Of a DNA stretch of 20,021 nucleotides, positions 1-7,380 are shown one piece after another. Under the pieces are notes generated by a model. That model did not search any database. It had not been told where the DNA came from and worked only from the letters and a program-made list of their open reading frames with translations. Position numbers and translations under genes: made by a program. How positions within the stretch are numbered: the first letter of the stretch is position 1; every line of letters begins with the position of its first letter. The DNA comes from a virus, in the IMG/VR virus record IMGVR_UViG_3300027797_000189, positions 1 to 20,021 of that record; one strand, written 5' to 3'.

Positions 1-2
1 CG

Positions 3-398
3 CCAGAAGCAGAAGCACCTAAGCCAGGAGCAGAAGCACCTAAGCCAGGAGCAGAAGCACCTAAGCCAGGAGCAGAAGCACCTAAGCCAGGAGCAGAAAC
101 ACCTCCAGCACCAGGCGCTGAAGCCCCAGCCGCAGAAGAAAAGCCAAAGGCAGGAAAAAACCCAATGTTTAAAGATCCTACTAAGTTTAAAGCAGAGTGG
201 GACAAATATGTTGAAGGGCAGAATGCTAAAAATAAAGCCAATGGTATGGGCGACTTTAAATTAATTAGTGAGCCTAAACTATTAGCAGTACTTAAACAGA
301 TGTGGATGAGTTCTGGAGGTACCAAAGCAGAATCTAAGAAAAATAAAGCTACTCCCATAGTAGAAAATAAAAAGAAAAAATTGGCGGTGTTTAAATGA
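3..398 (+). CDS. Pro/Ala-repeat virion-type protein, 5' end outside the window
   Basis: The frame is open from the left edge, so this is the C-terminal part (131 codons visible plus stop) of a longer protein. It starts with four exact heptapeptide repeats (AEAPKPG type), then a Pro/Ala/Glu linker. A short globular segment follows, with the pattern F-x8-W-x2-Y (from MFKDPTKF to WDKYV), and the tail is Lys-rich, ending KLAVFK. A similar F-x-W pattern occurs in the next gene ([15 protein letters not shown]), and both genes carry the same repeat DNA, so the two look like related mosaic proteins. The stop overlaps the next start (ATGA, 395-398), which suggests translational coupling. A methionine at 165 could be called as a start, but the repeats upstream are in frame without a stop, so it is more likely internal. 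Function is unknown; a structural or head-associated role is inferred only from composition and context. Confidence 0.75.
   Translation, partial: PEAEAPKPGAEAPKPGAEAPKPGAEAPKPGAETPPAPGAEAPAAEEKPKAGKNPMFKDPTKFKAEWDKYVEGQNAKNKANGMGDFKLISEPKLLAVLKQMWMSSGGTKAESKKNKATPIVENKKKKLAVFK
9..92 (+). repeat. Four exact 21-bp tandem repeats in coding DNA
   Basis: The unit gcagaagcacctaagccagg(a) is repeated four times without change, encoding AEAPKPG. A fifth, diverged unit follows and merges into a segment (93-115) that also occurs in the downstream gene around 2972-2994. Perfect identity at the DNA level implies recent expansion or homogenisation. Confidence 0.9.
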
Positions 399-3300
399 AA
401 ATAAGTCAACTCTCAAGGCCTACAGTAATAGAGGCTATGATAATTAATAAGTCTATGTTCTCTAAGAGAAAATTATATGAAGGACTACATGGCGAAAATT
501 TACGTAGTGTTATGTTATGGGAAAGTGTTGGTAAAAAATTAATTGAAGCAGAGTTAACTCCGGATCAAATAACTCAAATTTTTCAAAACGCTGAACAAGG
601 TGCCACCGACGCTGGCGGCAATCGCACAGGCCTAGGCCGAGCCAAAGATGCCACACAAGCAGTTAATAAAGCATGGGAAGATCTTAAAACTAAAATTCAA
701 AGTAGCGGCCCCATTGAAAAGGTCGACTCGACATATGACAGTGCAATATCTAAAATTGAAGCAGGCCTAGGCGGCCCCGACAATGCAATTAGTAAAATTA
801 TCATGGGTTATAGGAAATTTGCTAAAGAACATCCTGTTGCACAAGGTTTTATATATGCGGTACTAATTGCGGCGGCAGGTATTACTGGCGCAGGCCTAGG
901 CGGTGCCGCACTTCTTGCGCTGTTCAAACTAGTAGACAAATTGTTACAAGGTGAAAAGTTCTCCAGCGCGGCATACTCCGGAGTCAAGACTGGTGCAATG
1001 GCATACGGTGCAAGCCAACTTGGCGACTTAATCAAAGGAGGCAAAGCAAGCGCAGACGCCGCTACCAATGCCGCTACTGACACTGCCAATGCCGCTACCA
1101 ATGCCGCTACTGACACTGCCAATGCCGCTACTGATGCACTTCAAAACTACGCAACAGATCCTAATTTAAGTCCTGTTGCACAGAAATTGGCCGCAGATTT
1201 AGCGTCGGGCAAAAATGTTAGTGGCACCATGGAGTTTTTACGTAAGTCAATCGCGGCCGCGGCAAAAAGAGCAGATGTGTTAGGTCCTACTGCTGATGGA
1301 ACAGCTAATGCGGCAGAAGCAACTTTTGGAAGTTTACAAGGACTAATGAAGACGGCCATTGAAGCTGGCATTAAAGAATCAGTTGAATTATCTGAGTCTC
1401 AGATTACTAGAATATTTGTCATGGTTCAACGACGTCAGTTAAACGAAGGCCCATGGGATTCTATTAAAGCTGGCGCTGGCAAAGCGGCCGACTGGGCAAA
1501 GACTAAAGGTAAAAATTTAACTACGACAATCACAGCTGACAAGTTAAATTCATTATGGAAAAAAGCAGGTAGTCCAACAGATAGTAATGCAGTGGCGGAT
1601 GTATTGCAACAAAATGGTGTTGCCCCTGACATAGTTACAAAAGTTTATGCTGATATGAAAATTGAAGCGCCTTCTGCTCCAACGGCCGCGGCCGCTGACA
1701 ATAAAATAGAACCAACGTTGGATGCAGACGCACCCGCAGTCGCAACTCCTCCTGGTGCTGAACCTACTGCTGGCGCTGATGCGGCAAAACCAGGTGCTGA
1801 AACTCCTGCTGGCGCTGATGCGGCAAAACCAGGTGCTGAAACTCCTGCTGGCGCTGATGCGGCAAAACCAGGTGCTGAACCTACTGCTGGCGCTGATGCG
1901 GCAAAACCAGGTGCTGAACCTACTGCTGGCGCTGATGCGGCAAAAGCCGACGCCCCAGCGTCAACAGGATCAGTATTTGATAATTATAATCAATTACAAA
2001 CACAATGGAATGAATTCTTAGATGATGACGGATCTGTTCCACCACAACTACGTGGGGTATTGCGTGATATTCTTTTAACTGCACTTAAAACAGTTGAAGG
2101 TAAACAGATTTTTGCCAATGCAGAAAATTATTTGTTAGAAGATAGATTAGACGAATTAGGCAACCGACCTAACGATTCTAGTGATCCGGGAACCGCCGGC
2201 GGTGTAGCAAACGCAGTTGGTAATTTAAAAGATAGACGTAAACAACGTGCCGACACATTAGCTAAAAATCAAGCACCTGCACCAGAAGCGCCAGCACCAA
2301 CTCCTGCGCCAGGTCCAACTCCTGCACCAACTCCTGCACCAACTCCTGCGCCAACTCCTGCGCCAACTCCTGCGCCAACTCCTGCGCCAGGCCCAACTCC
2401 TGCACCAGGTCCAACTCCTGCACCAACTCCTGCGCCAGGTCCAACTCCAGCACCACCAAAGCCAGGAGCAGAAACACCTCCAGCACCAGGTGGCGCCCCA
2501 GCTGGCGGCGGTGACATGTGGGATCGAATAGTACAAGGATTTTATAAATCTGGCCGTATTACTACTAATCCGCGCGACAACGTAGCACAAAAAATAGGCA
2601 ACTGGGCAAGTAAACAAAGTGCGGCCAGTGATGACGGTGTTACTATTGGATATGATAGCAAACCTGGTACCGGTGATAACTTAGACGGTGATAAAGGAAA
2701 TACATATAACGGTGGCAATGGCGCCGGCGGCGGCGATACCCGCAGACAAGGATTTAACTTTGGCGGTAATGGCGGTGGTAATGGCGGTGGCAATGGCGGT
2801 GGTAATGGCGGTGGTAATGGCGGTGGTAATGGCGGTGGTAATGGCGGTGGTAATGGCGGTGGTAATGGCGGTGGTAATGCACCAGCACCAGAAGCACCTA
2901 AGCCAGGTGTTACACCAGTACCAGCACCAGAAGCACCTAAGCCAGGTGTTACACCAGCACCAGCACCAGGAGCAGAAACACCTCCAGCACCAGGAGCAGA
3001 AACACCTCCAGCACCAGGAGCAGAAACACCTCCAGCACCAGGAGCAGAAACACCTCCAGCACCAGGCAAGAAGAAACGCACCGGCGGCCGCAAAAAAGGT
3101 GCCGGCCTAAGTAATACACCTAATGCTATACGAAAGCGTGATGCTAGGGCACAGGCGGCTGGCAAATCACCAGCTGATGCAGGAGCAAATGCATTTGGCC
3201 AAATGACAAATACATTAGGCGGAGCAAATAAATCTGCATCAAGTACAGGTGGTACAACAACGCAGACTCCTACTGGACAGGTACATACTGCCAATCCAGC

Positions 3301-3532
3301 TAATCCAAATCAGACTGCACCTGCGGCAGAGCCAACTACTGCACCAGAGGCAGAACCGCAAGTTAAGGCTCCACGTCAAAGTCTAAAACAACGATTGGCG
3401 GCTAAAGGTCAAGGAGCAAAAGAAAGTATAGTAATTACAAATGAACCAGTAATGGAACAACGTAACGAAATTCTCGAAAGTTTTAATCGCATGAACAAAG
3501 CAATTATTAAAAATGCAGAGAGCAAAAAATGA
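395..3532 (+). CDS. Large modular low-complexity virion-type protein (1045 aa)
   Basis: Residues 1-60 are an MKISQLS-type N-terminus with several L-x-E sites. A conserved-looking globular module (about 53-215) contains a long hydrophobic Ala/Gly-rich stretch (about 146-180, [16 protein letters not shown]) that could insert into membrane. Residues 220-247 are AAT repeats. A second module (about 332-421) contains KNLTT and KKAGSPTDS. Five [13 protein letters not shown] repeats, a W/F-rich helical segment, a Pro-Ala tract, a (GGGN)9 tract, [13 protein letters not shown] and PGAETPPA repeats follow, then a Lys-rich C-terminus. From memory, the two globular modules resemble proteins of unknown function in marine T4-like phages. 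The long disordered linkers joining small modules suggest a virion or ejected protein. The start overlaps the previous stop (ATGA) and its own stop overlaps the next start. It is not a typical tape measure protein. Function is not assigned. Confidence 0.85.
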   Translation: MKISQLSRPTVIEAMIINKSMFSKRKLYEGLHGENLRSVMLWESVGKKLIEAELTPDQITQIFQNAEQGATDAGGNRTGLGRAKDATQAVNKAWEDLKTKIQSSGPIEKVDSTYDSAISKIEAGLGGPDNAISKIIMGYRKFAKEHPVAQGFIYAVLIAAAGITGAGLGGAALLALFKLVDKLLQGEKFSSAAYSGVKTGAMAYGASQLGDLIKGGKASADAATNAATDTANAATNAATDTANAATDALQNYATDPNLSPVAQKLAADLASGKNVSGTMEFLRKSIAAAAKRADVLGPTADGTANAAEATFGSLQGLMKTAIEAGIKESVELSESQITRIFVMVQRRQLNEGPWDSIKAGAGKAADWAKTKGKNLTTTITADKLNSLWKKAGSPTDSNAVADVLQQNGVAPDIVTKVYADMKIEAPSAPTAAAADNKIEPTLDADAPAVATPPGAEPTAGADAAKPGAETPAGADAAKPGAETPAGADAAKPGAEPTAGADAAKPGAEPTAGADAAKADAPASTGSVFDNYNQLQTQWNEFLDDDGSVPPQLRGVLRDILLTALKTVEGKQIFANAENYLLEDRLDELGNRPNDSSDPGTAGGVANAVGNLKDRRKQRADTLAKNQAPAPEAPAPTPAPGPTPAPTPAPTPAPTPAPTPAPTPAPGPTPAPGPTPAPTPAPGPTPAPPKPGAETPPAPGGAPAGGGDMWDRIVQGFYKSGRITTNPRDNVAQKIGNWASKQSAASDDGVTIGYDSKPGTGDNLDGDKGNTYNGGNGAGGGDTRRQGFNFGGNGGGNGGGNGGGNGGGNGGGNGGGNGGGNGGGNGGGNAPAPEAPKPGVTPVPAPEAPKPGVTPAPAPGAETPPAPGAETPPAPGAETPPAPGAETPPAPGKKKRTGGRKKGAGLSNTPNAIRKRDARAQAAGKSPADAGANAFGQMTNTLGGANKSASSTGGTTTQTPTGQVHTANPANPNQTAPAAEPTTAPEAEPQVKAPRQSLKQRLAAKGQGAKESIVITNEPVMEQRNEILESFNRMNKAIIKNAESKK
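1058..1132 (+). repeat. 33-bp tandem repeat, two full copies plus a partial copy
   Basis: The unit encodes [11 protein letters not shown]; copies at 1058-1090 and 1091-1123 are identical, and a partial copy follows. It forms an Ala/Thr/Asn linker after the hydrophobic module of the 1045-aa protein. Confidence 0.85.
1751..1945 (+). repeat. Five 39-bp tandem repeats ([13 protein letters not shown])
   Basis: Five 13-codon units run head to tail. Copies differ only at the first base of the unit region (cct/cca) and at a two-codon variant (PT versus TP), arranged PT, TP, TP, PT, PT. This pattern suggests duplication of blocks rather than single units. Confidence 0.9.
2272..2490 (+). repeat. Pro-Ala (PTPAP) low-complexity tract
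   Basis: Irregular repeats of act-cct-gcg/gca-cca encode PTPAP with PGP interruptions. The tract is probably an extended, stiff linker. The repeat leaves several other frames open on both strands, giving spurious long ORFs. Confidence 0.85.
2762..2878 (+). repeat. (GGGN)9 tract, 12-bp tandem repeats
   Basis: One GGN unit (2762-2770) is followed by nine GGGN units of 12 bp (2771-2878), nearly all ggcggtggtaat with a single ggc for ggt change. The tract encodes a flexible glycine/asparagine linker. Near-identity suggests slippage or recombination-driven length variation. Confidence 0.92.
2882..2959 (+). repeat. Two 39-bp repeats ([14 protein letters not shown])
   Basis: Two 13-codon units differ in the last codon. 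They share the PEAPKPG core with the 21-bp repeats at the left edge of the window, in the preceding gene. Confidence 0.88.
2966..3061 (+). repeat. Four exact 24-bp repeats (PGAETPPA)
   Basis: Four identical units run head to tail at 2966-2989, 2990-3013, 3014-3037 and 3038-3061. The same unit occurs once in the preceding gene (about 90-112), so repeat DNA is shared between adjacent genes. Confidence 0.9.
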
Positions 3533-4854
3533 AAATAGATGAGATTATATTAGCAGGTAAGCGTAAGCGTCCTGGCAGGCTAAGACAAGAAAGAAAAATT
3601 CAAAAAGGATTATCTTTAAGAGAAGCCGCCGAAGGAAAGAATACCCACTTGGAACATTTAGAAGACCAAATTATTAATAAAGGTTTCAATGGAGTACAAG
3701 AAGTTGTAGCTACATTACAGGGACTAAGTGATATGCTTGGCGGACATGCCGAGCACAAATATAAAATTTCAACTAAATGGGATGGCGCCCCTGCAATTAT
3801 TTGTGGCATTGATCCAACTGATAATCAATTCTTTGTTGGTACTAAATCAGTGTTTGCTAAAAATACACCCAAGTTGGTTAAGAGTAAAAAAGATATTAAA
3901 ACAATGTACGGCGAGCAACCTGAGTTAGCCGCAAAGTTATTAACTGCACTAACATACCTAAGCCAAATTGGAATTAAAGGAGTATTGCAGGGAGACTTAT
4001 TGTATGCCGGCCCTGCTGACATTACTCCCGCTACTATAGATGGACAGGAATTTATTACATTTAGACCCAACACTATTACATACGCAGTTCCTGTCAATAG
4101 TAATCTAGCACAAAAAATTAAAAAAACTAAAATGGGAATCGTGTTCCATACAGAATATGTAGGTGGCCCAACACTAGCTGATATGACTGCTGAGTTTGGA
4201 TACGATGCTAGTCCGTTCTCCCATAGTGCCAACGTATGGGTCAATGACGCATTAGTTAAAGACCTAAGCGGTACAGCCACTATGACTCAAGATGAAACTG
4301 ATGCGATTAACCTAGCAATTAGTAAAGTACAACAGTCAGCCGCAAATGTCAAACCAGAAACGTTTGCTTGGATAGATCATGACCTAAGCGGTGTCGATTT
4401 TAAAAACGACTTGAAAGCTCATATTAATAGTATGATTAGATCCGCTGGAGATTTTGAACAAGATCCAAGTGCATTTGCATTAGCATATATTAATCGTTAT
4501 AGAACAAAAATGCTTCAGGCAATTGAAGTTTTAAAATCAGAAAAAGGTAAAGCAAGTAAACAAGAAGCTATGGAAGAAGGATTAAAATTCTTAAATAGCC
4601 ATGTTAACGATCTTAAATCTTTCTATAACTTATACTTAAGAACTATAACTGCTAAACTATTTTTAGTTAAGAAGTTAGCAACAATTAAGAGTCTTGATAG
4701 TTTCTTAGAAGTAGGTCCAAACGAATATAAAGTAACTCCAGAAGAAGGCAAAGTAATCATTGACCATATGGGTAATGCTGTTAAGTTAGTCGACAGACTA
4801 GAATTTAGTAGAGCTAATTTTACCATGCCTAAAAACTGGGGCACAAAGGCCTAA
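3529..4854 (+). CDS. Putative nucleotidyltransferase/ligase-like phage protein (441 aa)
   Basis: The protein resembles an uncharacterised family of marine T4-like phages (DUF6267, from memory). Several motifs match the covalent nucleotidyltransferase (DNA/RNA ligase, capping enzyme) pattern in order. A KxDG motif lies at K83-W-D85-G86, in ISTKWDGAPAI. A Ia-like GTKS follows at 104-107 after a spacing similar to T4 Rnl1, then QGDLLY (154-159), a motif III-like hydrophobic-G-acidic segment. EGxV is at 406-409, closely followed by VKLVDR (418-423), matching motifs IV and V. About 320 residues separate KxDG and EGxV, far more than usual, so a large helical insertion would be needed. Residues 10-26 are strongly basic (KRKRPGRLRQERK), followed by an L-R-E|A site at 30-33. 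It is coupled to both neighbours by overlaps (ATGA and TAATG). The CDS is certain; the enzyme assignment is inference. Confidence 0.8.
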   Translation: MKIDEIILAGKRKRPGRLRQERKIQKGLSLREAAEGKNTHLEHLEDQIINKGFNGVQEVVATLQGLSDMLGGHAEHKYKISTKWDGAPAIICGIDPTDNQFFVGTKSVFAKNTPKLVKSKKDIKTMYGEQPELAAKLLTALTYLSQIGIKGVLQGDLLYAGPADITPATIDGQEFITFRPNTITYAVPVNSNLAQKIKKTKMGIVFHTEYVGGPTLADMTAEFGYDASPFSHSANVWVNDALVKDLSGTATMTQDETDAINLAISKVQQSAANVKPETFAWIDHDLSGVDFKNDLKAHINSMIRSAGDFEQDPSAFALAYINRYRTKMLQAIEVLKSEKGKASKQEAMEEGLKFLNSHVNDLKSFYNLYLRTITAKLFLVKKLATIKSLDSFLEVGPNEYKVTPEEGKVIIDHMGNAVKLVDRLEFSRANFTMPKNWGTKA

Positions 4855-5567
4855 TGAAACTGATGAATTTTAGTGAGTATGATAAGGCAGTCATGGAAGG
4901 CAGTCATGAGCTAGTAACACCTGCAGAATCTATTGGCACAGATTTTGACTTTATACATTCTTTATACGAAAGTAAATTTTACTTGTATACAGGCAACGTA
5001 GCTAATATAGATTATAGAGACTTGGCAAACTTTGCATTTGTTGGGTTATTAGCAGTTTATGTCTTGTATCAAGAATCACATTCACGTGCGTCAGCATCAA
5101 ATTATGCTGACAGATCTATACGTTGGGACATGACGGGTAAATTCAGATCCAAAAGGATTAACGCATCTGACTTATATATAACATGGCAAAGTATACTAGA
5201 CTATGATCATAGTATGATTGCTGGCAAGTTAAAACATACTCCAGAAGAAGAAACAATTAAGTATAGGTTTAAGAATAGAACATTGTTACCGGACTTGCGT
5301 AGATTACTAGTTGATATGAAAACATATCAGCTTAGTACAAAAGATGCGTGGACTGGAAGGTTTTGGTTTAAAGTAAGCCAAGCATTGTACATAGAAGATT
5401 CTAACTTATTAAACTTACGCAGAAAAGTACAAAATTGGCATAATTTAAAGAAAAGTGAAAAGATTTATGTTATTTCTAGACTAAATTTATGGTTTGGGTT
5501 ACACGGAAAACAATTTGATCTATACCCGCTAATCAATGATTTAGCAAGAGCAAAAGATATAGATTGA
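4854..5567 (+). CDS. Unknown phage protein (237 aa), end of first gene block
   Basis: The start overlaps the preceding stop by one base (TAATG at 4852-4856). The N-terminus (MKLMNFSEYDKAVMEG) has the same M-K-hydrophobic style as several neighbours. One hydrophobic stretch (about 59-72, FAFVGLLAVYV) is long enough for a weak membrane segment but could equally be a buried helix. The rest is charged and aromatic-rich with no motif I recognise. As the last gene of a coupled block with two repetitive proteins and the ligase-like protein, it probably belongs to the same late unit. No function is assigned. Confidence 0.75.
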   Translation: MKLMNFSEYDKAVMEGSHELVTPAESIGTDFDFIHSLYESKFYLYTGNVANIDYRDLANFAFVGLLAVYVLYQESHSRASASNYADRSIRWDMTGKFRSKRINASDLYITWQSILDYDHSMIAGKLKHTPEEETIKYRFKNRTLLPDLRRLLVDMKTYQLSTKDAWTGRFWFKVSQALYIEDSNLLNLRRKVQNWHNLKKSEKIYVISRLNLWFGLHGKQFDLYPLINDLARAKDID

Positions 5568-5598
5568 TGTTATTTCATCATGGTTAGAAACCATTCTG

Positions 5599-5606
5599 GA
5601 TAAATA
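5599..5606 (+). promoter_or_regulatory. T4-type late promoter octamer (GATAAATA)
   Basis: It matches the T4 late consensus TATAAATA at 7 of 8 positions and lies 45 bp before the ATG of the 98-aa gene. With T4 geometry the transcript would start near 5612. Similar octamers precede other units in this window. Confidence 0.6.
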
Positions 5607-5613
5607 AAAGTAG

Positions 5614-5627
5614 AACCTTATAAGGTT
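5614..5627 (+). promoter_or_regulatory. Perfect 14-bp palindrome in the leader of the 98-aa gene
   Basis: AACCTTATAAGGTT is a perfect inverted repeat. If transcription starts near 5612, the RNA would open with a 5-bp stem and TATA loop two bases from its 5' end, upstream of the AGGAGT ribosome site at 5637-5642. It could be a 5' stabilising hairpin or a protein-binding dyad. Confidence 0.5.
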
Positions 5628-5650
5628 ACAACATTTTAGGAGTCATAATT

Positions 5651-5947
5651 ATGGCATCAGTAACAAGAGTAAACGGTAGTGCAGGTACATTCGCATCATG
5701 GGGTCGCAATATGCGTTTCCTTACAGTCGGTAAGACCAATATCACAGCCGCACAATTAGAATCAATTCTACAAGCAGTTGCACAACAGGGTTTAACCATT
5801 GAAGCAGTTGGCGGACCGATCACATTTGGTACAACTGACGCAGTTAATATCTGCGTAAGCGGTAACGAAACTGTAACTACAGCTGATCTAGAGACTGCCG
5901 CGGCGGCCGCAGTTGGTAGCACAACAGTTGTTGACATGGCATTCTAA
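5651..5947 (+). CDS. Small late protein, probably structural (98 aa)
   Basis: The protein is 98 residues, Ala/Thr/Val-rich and uncharged in long stretches, with an alternating beta-type pattern (LTVGKTNIT, VNICVSGNETVTT) and an Ala run near the end. The start is set by AGGAGT 9 bases upstream of the ATG. The gene stands alone between a late promoter (5599) and a strong intrinsic terminator (5977-6004), the layout of a highly expressed single-gene transcript. This suggests an abundant virion or late protein, but no family was recognised. Confidence 0.78.
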   Translation: MASVTRVNGSAGTFASWGRNMRFLTVGKTNITAAQLESILQAVAQQGLTIEAVGGPITFGTTDAVNICVSGNETVTTADLETAAAAAVGSTTVVDMAF

Positions 5948-5976
5948 TAGTAAAACTACTACTAGACATGAAATAC

Positions 5977-6004
5977 ATACCCTGCTTCGGCAGGGTATTT
6001 TTTT
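5977..6004 (+). terminator. Strong intrinsic terminator with TTCG loop
   Basis: A perfect 9-bp stem (ATACCCTGC / GCAGGGTAT, 5977-5985 with 5990-5998) closes a TTCG tetraloop and runs into seven T residues (5998-6004). It lies 30 bases after the stop of the 98-aa gene. The next late octamer begins at the base after the T tract. Confidence 0.93.
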
Positions 6005-6012
6005 GCTAAATA
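6005..6012 (+). promoter_or_regulatory. T4-type late promoter octamer (GCTAAATA)
   Basis: It matches TATAAATA at 6 of 8 positions, with an intact TAAATA core. It directly abuts the terminator and lies 26 bases before the ATG of the 155-aa gene. Confidence 0.5.
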
Positions 6013-6037
6013 TCTATAACTATAATTAGGTGAAGAT

Positions 6038-6505
6038 ATGGCAACAATTTTAAAACCAAATGGGACCGCCCGCGGTGCAGAAAATTTAGGGGGAGATCCT
6101 GACTTTTTTACAGTAATGACTTTAGTAGACATCACTGATACAGGAGTTAGCGACAGTAGACTTTCCCCAGCTAAAGCATACAATCAGGCACAGAATTTAA
6201 ACAGTTTAATACAATGTGTGAGTTTACGTGTACAGCCTAATCTTATAAGCACAGATATATTACTGGCGGAGGCCATGGCAGATCACGAATTTGGTTCAGC
6301 ACATACAGGAAATAAAACTGTATGGGTATTAAAATTTGCCACTGAAAGAAGTGGCTATACAGACGAAAATAAATTAAAAGCAGATGTAGATGGACTTCCT
6401 ATCATAACTGGACTAGATGAAACTGCAAGTTTTGTAACCGCAGTATTCAATGGTTTAAGTGCAGTCAATAAGAATATCTACTTCGTTCAACACACAACAT
6501 TATAA
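6038..6505 (+). CDS. Late phage protein of unknown function (155 aa)
   Basis: The N-terminus (MATILKPNGTARGAENLGG) resembles that of small phage surface or decoration proteins in style only. The protein has mixed alpha/beta character, no membrane segment and no Cys cluster. An AGGTGA ribosome site 6 bases upstream supports the ATG. The gene is flanked by its own late octamer (6005) and another at its stop codon (6501), so it is likely a single-gene late unit, next to the similarly arranged 98-aa gene. A structural role is plausible but unproven. Confidence 0.75.
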   Translation: MATILKPNGTARGAENLGGDPDFFTVMTLVDITDTGVSDSRLSPAKAYNQAQNLNSLIQCVSLRVQPNLISTDILLAEAMADHEFGSAHTGNKTVWVLKFATERSGYTDENKLKADVDGLPIITGLDETASFVTAVFNGLSAVNKNIYFVQHTTL

Positions 6506-6508
6506 ATA
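6501..6508 (+). promoter_or_regulatory. T4 late promoter consensus TATAAATA
   Basis: An exact 8/8 match to the T4 late consensus, overlapping the TAA stop of the 155-aa gene. It lies about 100 bases upstream of the next gene, so the transcript would have a leader of roughly 93 bases. Confidence 0.7.
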
Positions 6509-6606
6509 TTAGTTACAGTTTTATTACTGACTTTTTGGCACATTTTATTAACATTATCCCGGCTCAATTAACATAAGTTTCCCCCACAATTTGGAGAAAG
6601 AATATA

Positions 6607-6888
6607 ATGAGTGATTTGGAAAAAACAAATCTAGAAGCGCACGTTGATTTGTGCTCGGAAAGATATAAACGATTAGAGGAAAAATTTGAGAACTTGGATC
6701 TCAATATGAATAGCCTCAGGAAAGATCATGAGAATTTAACTTTAAGAATGAGTTCGAATCATAATGAAGTTATGCAAATGATCCGTGATAGTAATAGTGG
6801 AAAATTTAAAGTACTTGTTGGTACAACTGGGACCATTATTGCGGCGCTGTTATCGGTGCTGGGATACTTAGTTTTAAATTTAAAGTAA
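6607..6888 (+). CDS. Coiled-coil protein with C-terminal membrane anchor, XhlA-like (93 aa)
   Basis: Residues 5-65 form a charged heptad-type helix (ERYKRLEEKFENL). A single hydrophobic segment (about 69-91, VLVGTTGTIIAALLSVLGYLV) ends with a short Lys tail. This coiled-coil-plus-C-terminal-TM plan is that of XhlA-type phage proteins, small membrane proteins often placed near lysis genes; no lysis gene is visible here. A GGAG site at 6593-6596 supports the start. The leader from the TATAAATA at 6501 is long. The next gene starts two bases after the stop, so the two are co-transcribed. Confidence 0.75.
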   Translation: MSDLEKTNLEAHVDLCSERYKRLEEKFENLDLNMNSLRKDHENLTLRMSSNHNEVMQMIRDSNSGKFKVLVGTTGTIIAALLSVLGYLVLNLK

Positions 6889-6889
6889 A

Positions 6890-7180
6890 ATGTTAATAGA
6901 AGACATCGAACAAGATATGATTGTAGAGACTAGAATGGTCTGGGCTCGTAAAGGTAAAAAACTTGTCAGAAAAGTTAGATGTACCAGCGGCCGTAAAAAA
7001 GGTAGAACGGTGGCAAATGCTAGAAGTTGCAATAAAGCAATTAATCTAAAGAAAAGATTTTTAATGCGTAAGTTACTTCGTGCTAGAGGAAAATCAATGC
7101 GCCGTAAAGCATTGCGTACTAAAAAGTTTAGTCCGTTATCTAGAAGATTAAAAACGATGAATAAAAGGCCACACCGATGA
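6890..7180 (+). CDS. Very basic small phage protein (96 aa)
   Basis: Roughly a third of the residues are Lys or Arg. After a short acidic N-terminus (MLIEDIEQDM) comes VRCTSGRKKGRTVANARSC, with two Cys about 15 residues apart, then KKR/RRK clusters to the end. From memory, proteins of this pattern occur in marine T4-like phages without a known role. The composition suggests nucleic acid binding, for example a packaged DNA-associated or core protein, but that is inference. It is spaced one base after the preceding stop and overlaps the next start (ATGA at 7177-7180). Confidence 0.75.
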   Translation: MLIEDIEQDMIVETRMVWARKGKKLVRKVRCTSGRKKGRTVANARSCNKAINLKKRFLMRKLLRARGKSMRRKALRTKKFSPLSRRLKTMNKRPHR

Positions 7181-7380
7181 GAGCAATAACACTAGAAAAT
7201 AATACAGCAGTATTAGTCAACAATGAAGAACATGGACTGTATTCTAAAATTAGTGTATCTCCAGTAGCCTTAACAGATTTAGATGCAAGAGAACGAGAAG
7301 TCAGTAGACAATTATTCATGAAGGGTCTGCTAAAGAAAGTTAAGAATGAAAGCAAAATTTATTACAAGGCAGTTATATGA
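7177..7380 (+). CDS. Small conserved-type phage protein (67 aa)
   Basis: A short beta-rich N-terminus is followed by DAREREVSRQLFMKGLLKKV and ending KIYYKAVI. This helix-turn-helix-beta layout resembles small winged-helix-like proteins seen in T4-like marine phages, by pattern only. It is coupled at both ends by ATGA overlaps (7177-7180 and 7377-7380), so it is produced with the basic protein and the 595-aa protein. No function is assigned. Confidence 0.7.
   Translation: MRAITLENNTAVLVNNEEHGLYSKISVSPVALTDLDAREREVSRQLFMKGLLKKVKNESKIYYKAVI

Noticed and set aside
9-92. Direct repeats that might suggest a CRISPR array
   Set aside because: The units are contiguous, without spacers, and encode in-frame peptide repeats.
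1722-2021. Plus-strand open frame over the 39-bp repeats, and a similar one at 2688-3110
   Set aside because: Out-of-frame readings of tandem repeats inside the 1045-aa gene.
2258-2617. Overlapping minus-strand open frames over the Pro-Ala tract
   Set aside because: Repeat-driven shadows of the 1045-aa gene; the products are W/R/S or L/V/Q/E repeats.
2542-3294. Long open frame on the minus strand (250 codons)
   Set aside because: It exists only because the Gly/Asn and Pro/Ala repeats on the plus strand lack stops in all frames; its product is a run of proline repeats and it has no ribosome site.
5580-5594. Small hairpin ATGGTT-AGA-AACCAT after the 237-aa gene
   Set aside because: A 6-bp stem without a T tract; not convincing as a terminator.
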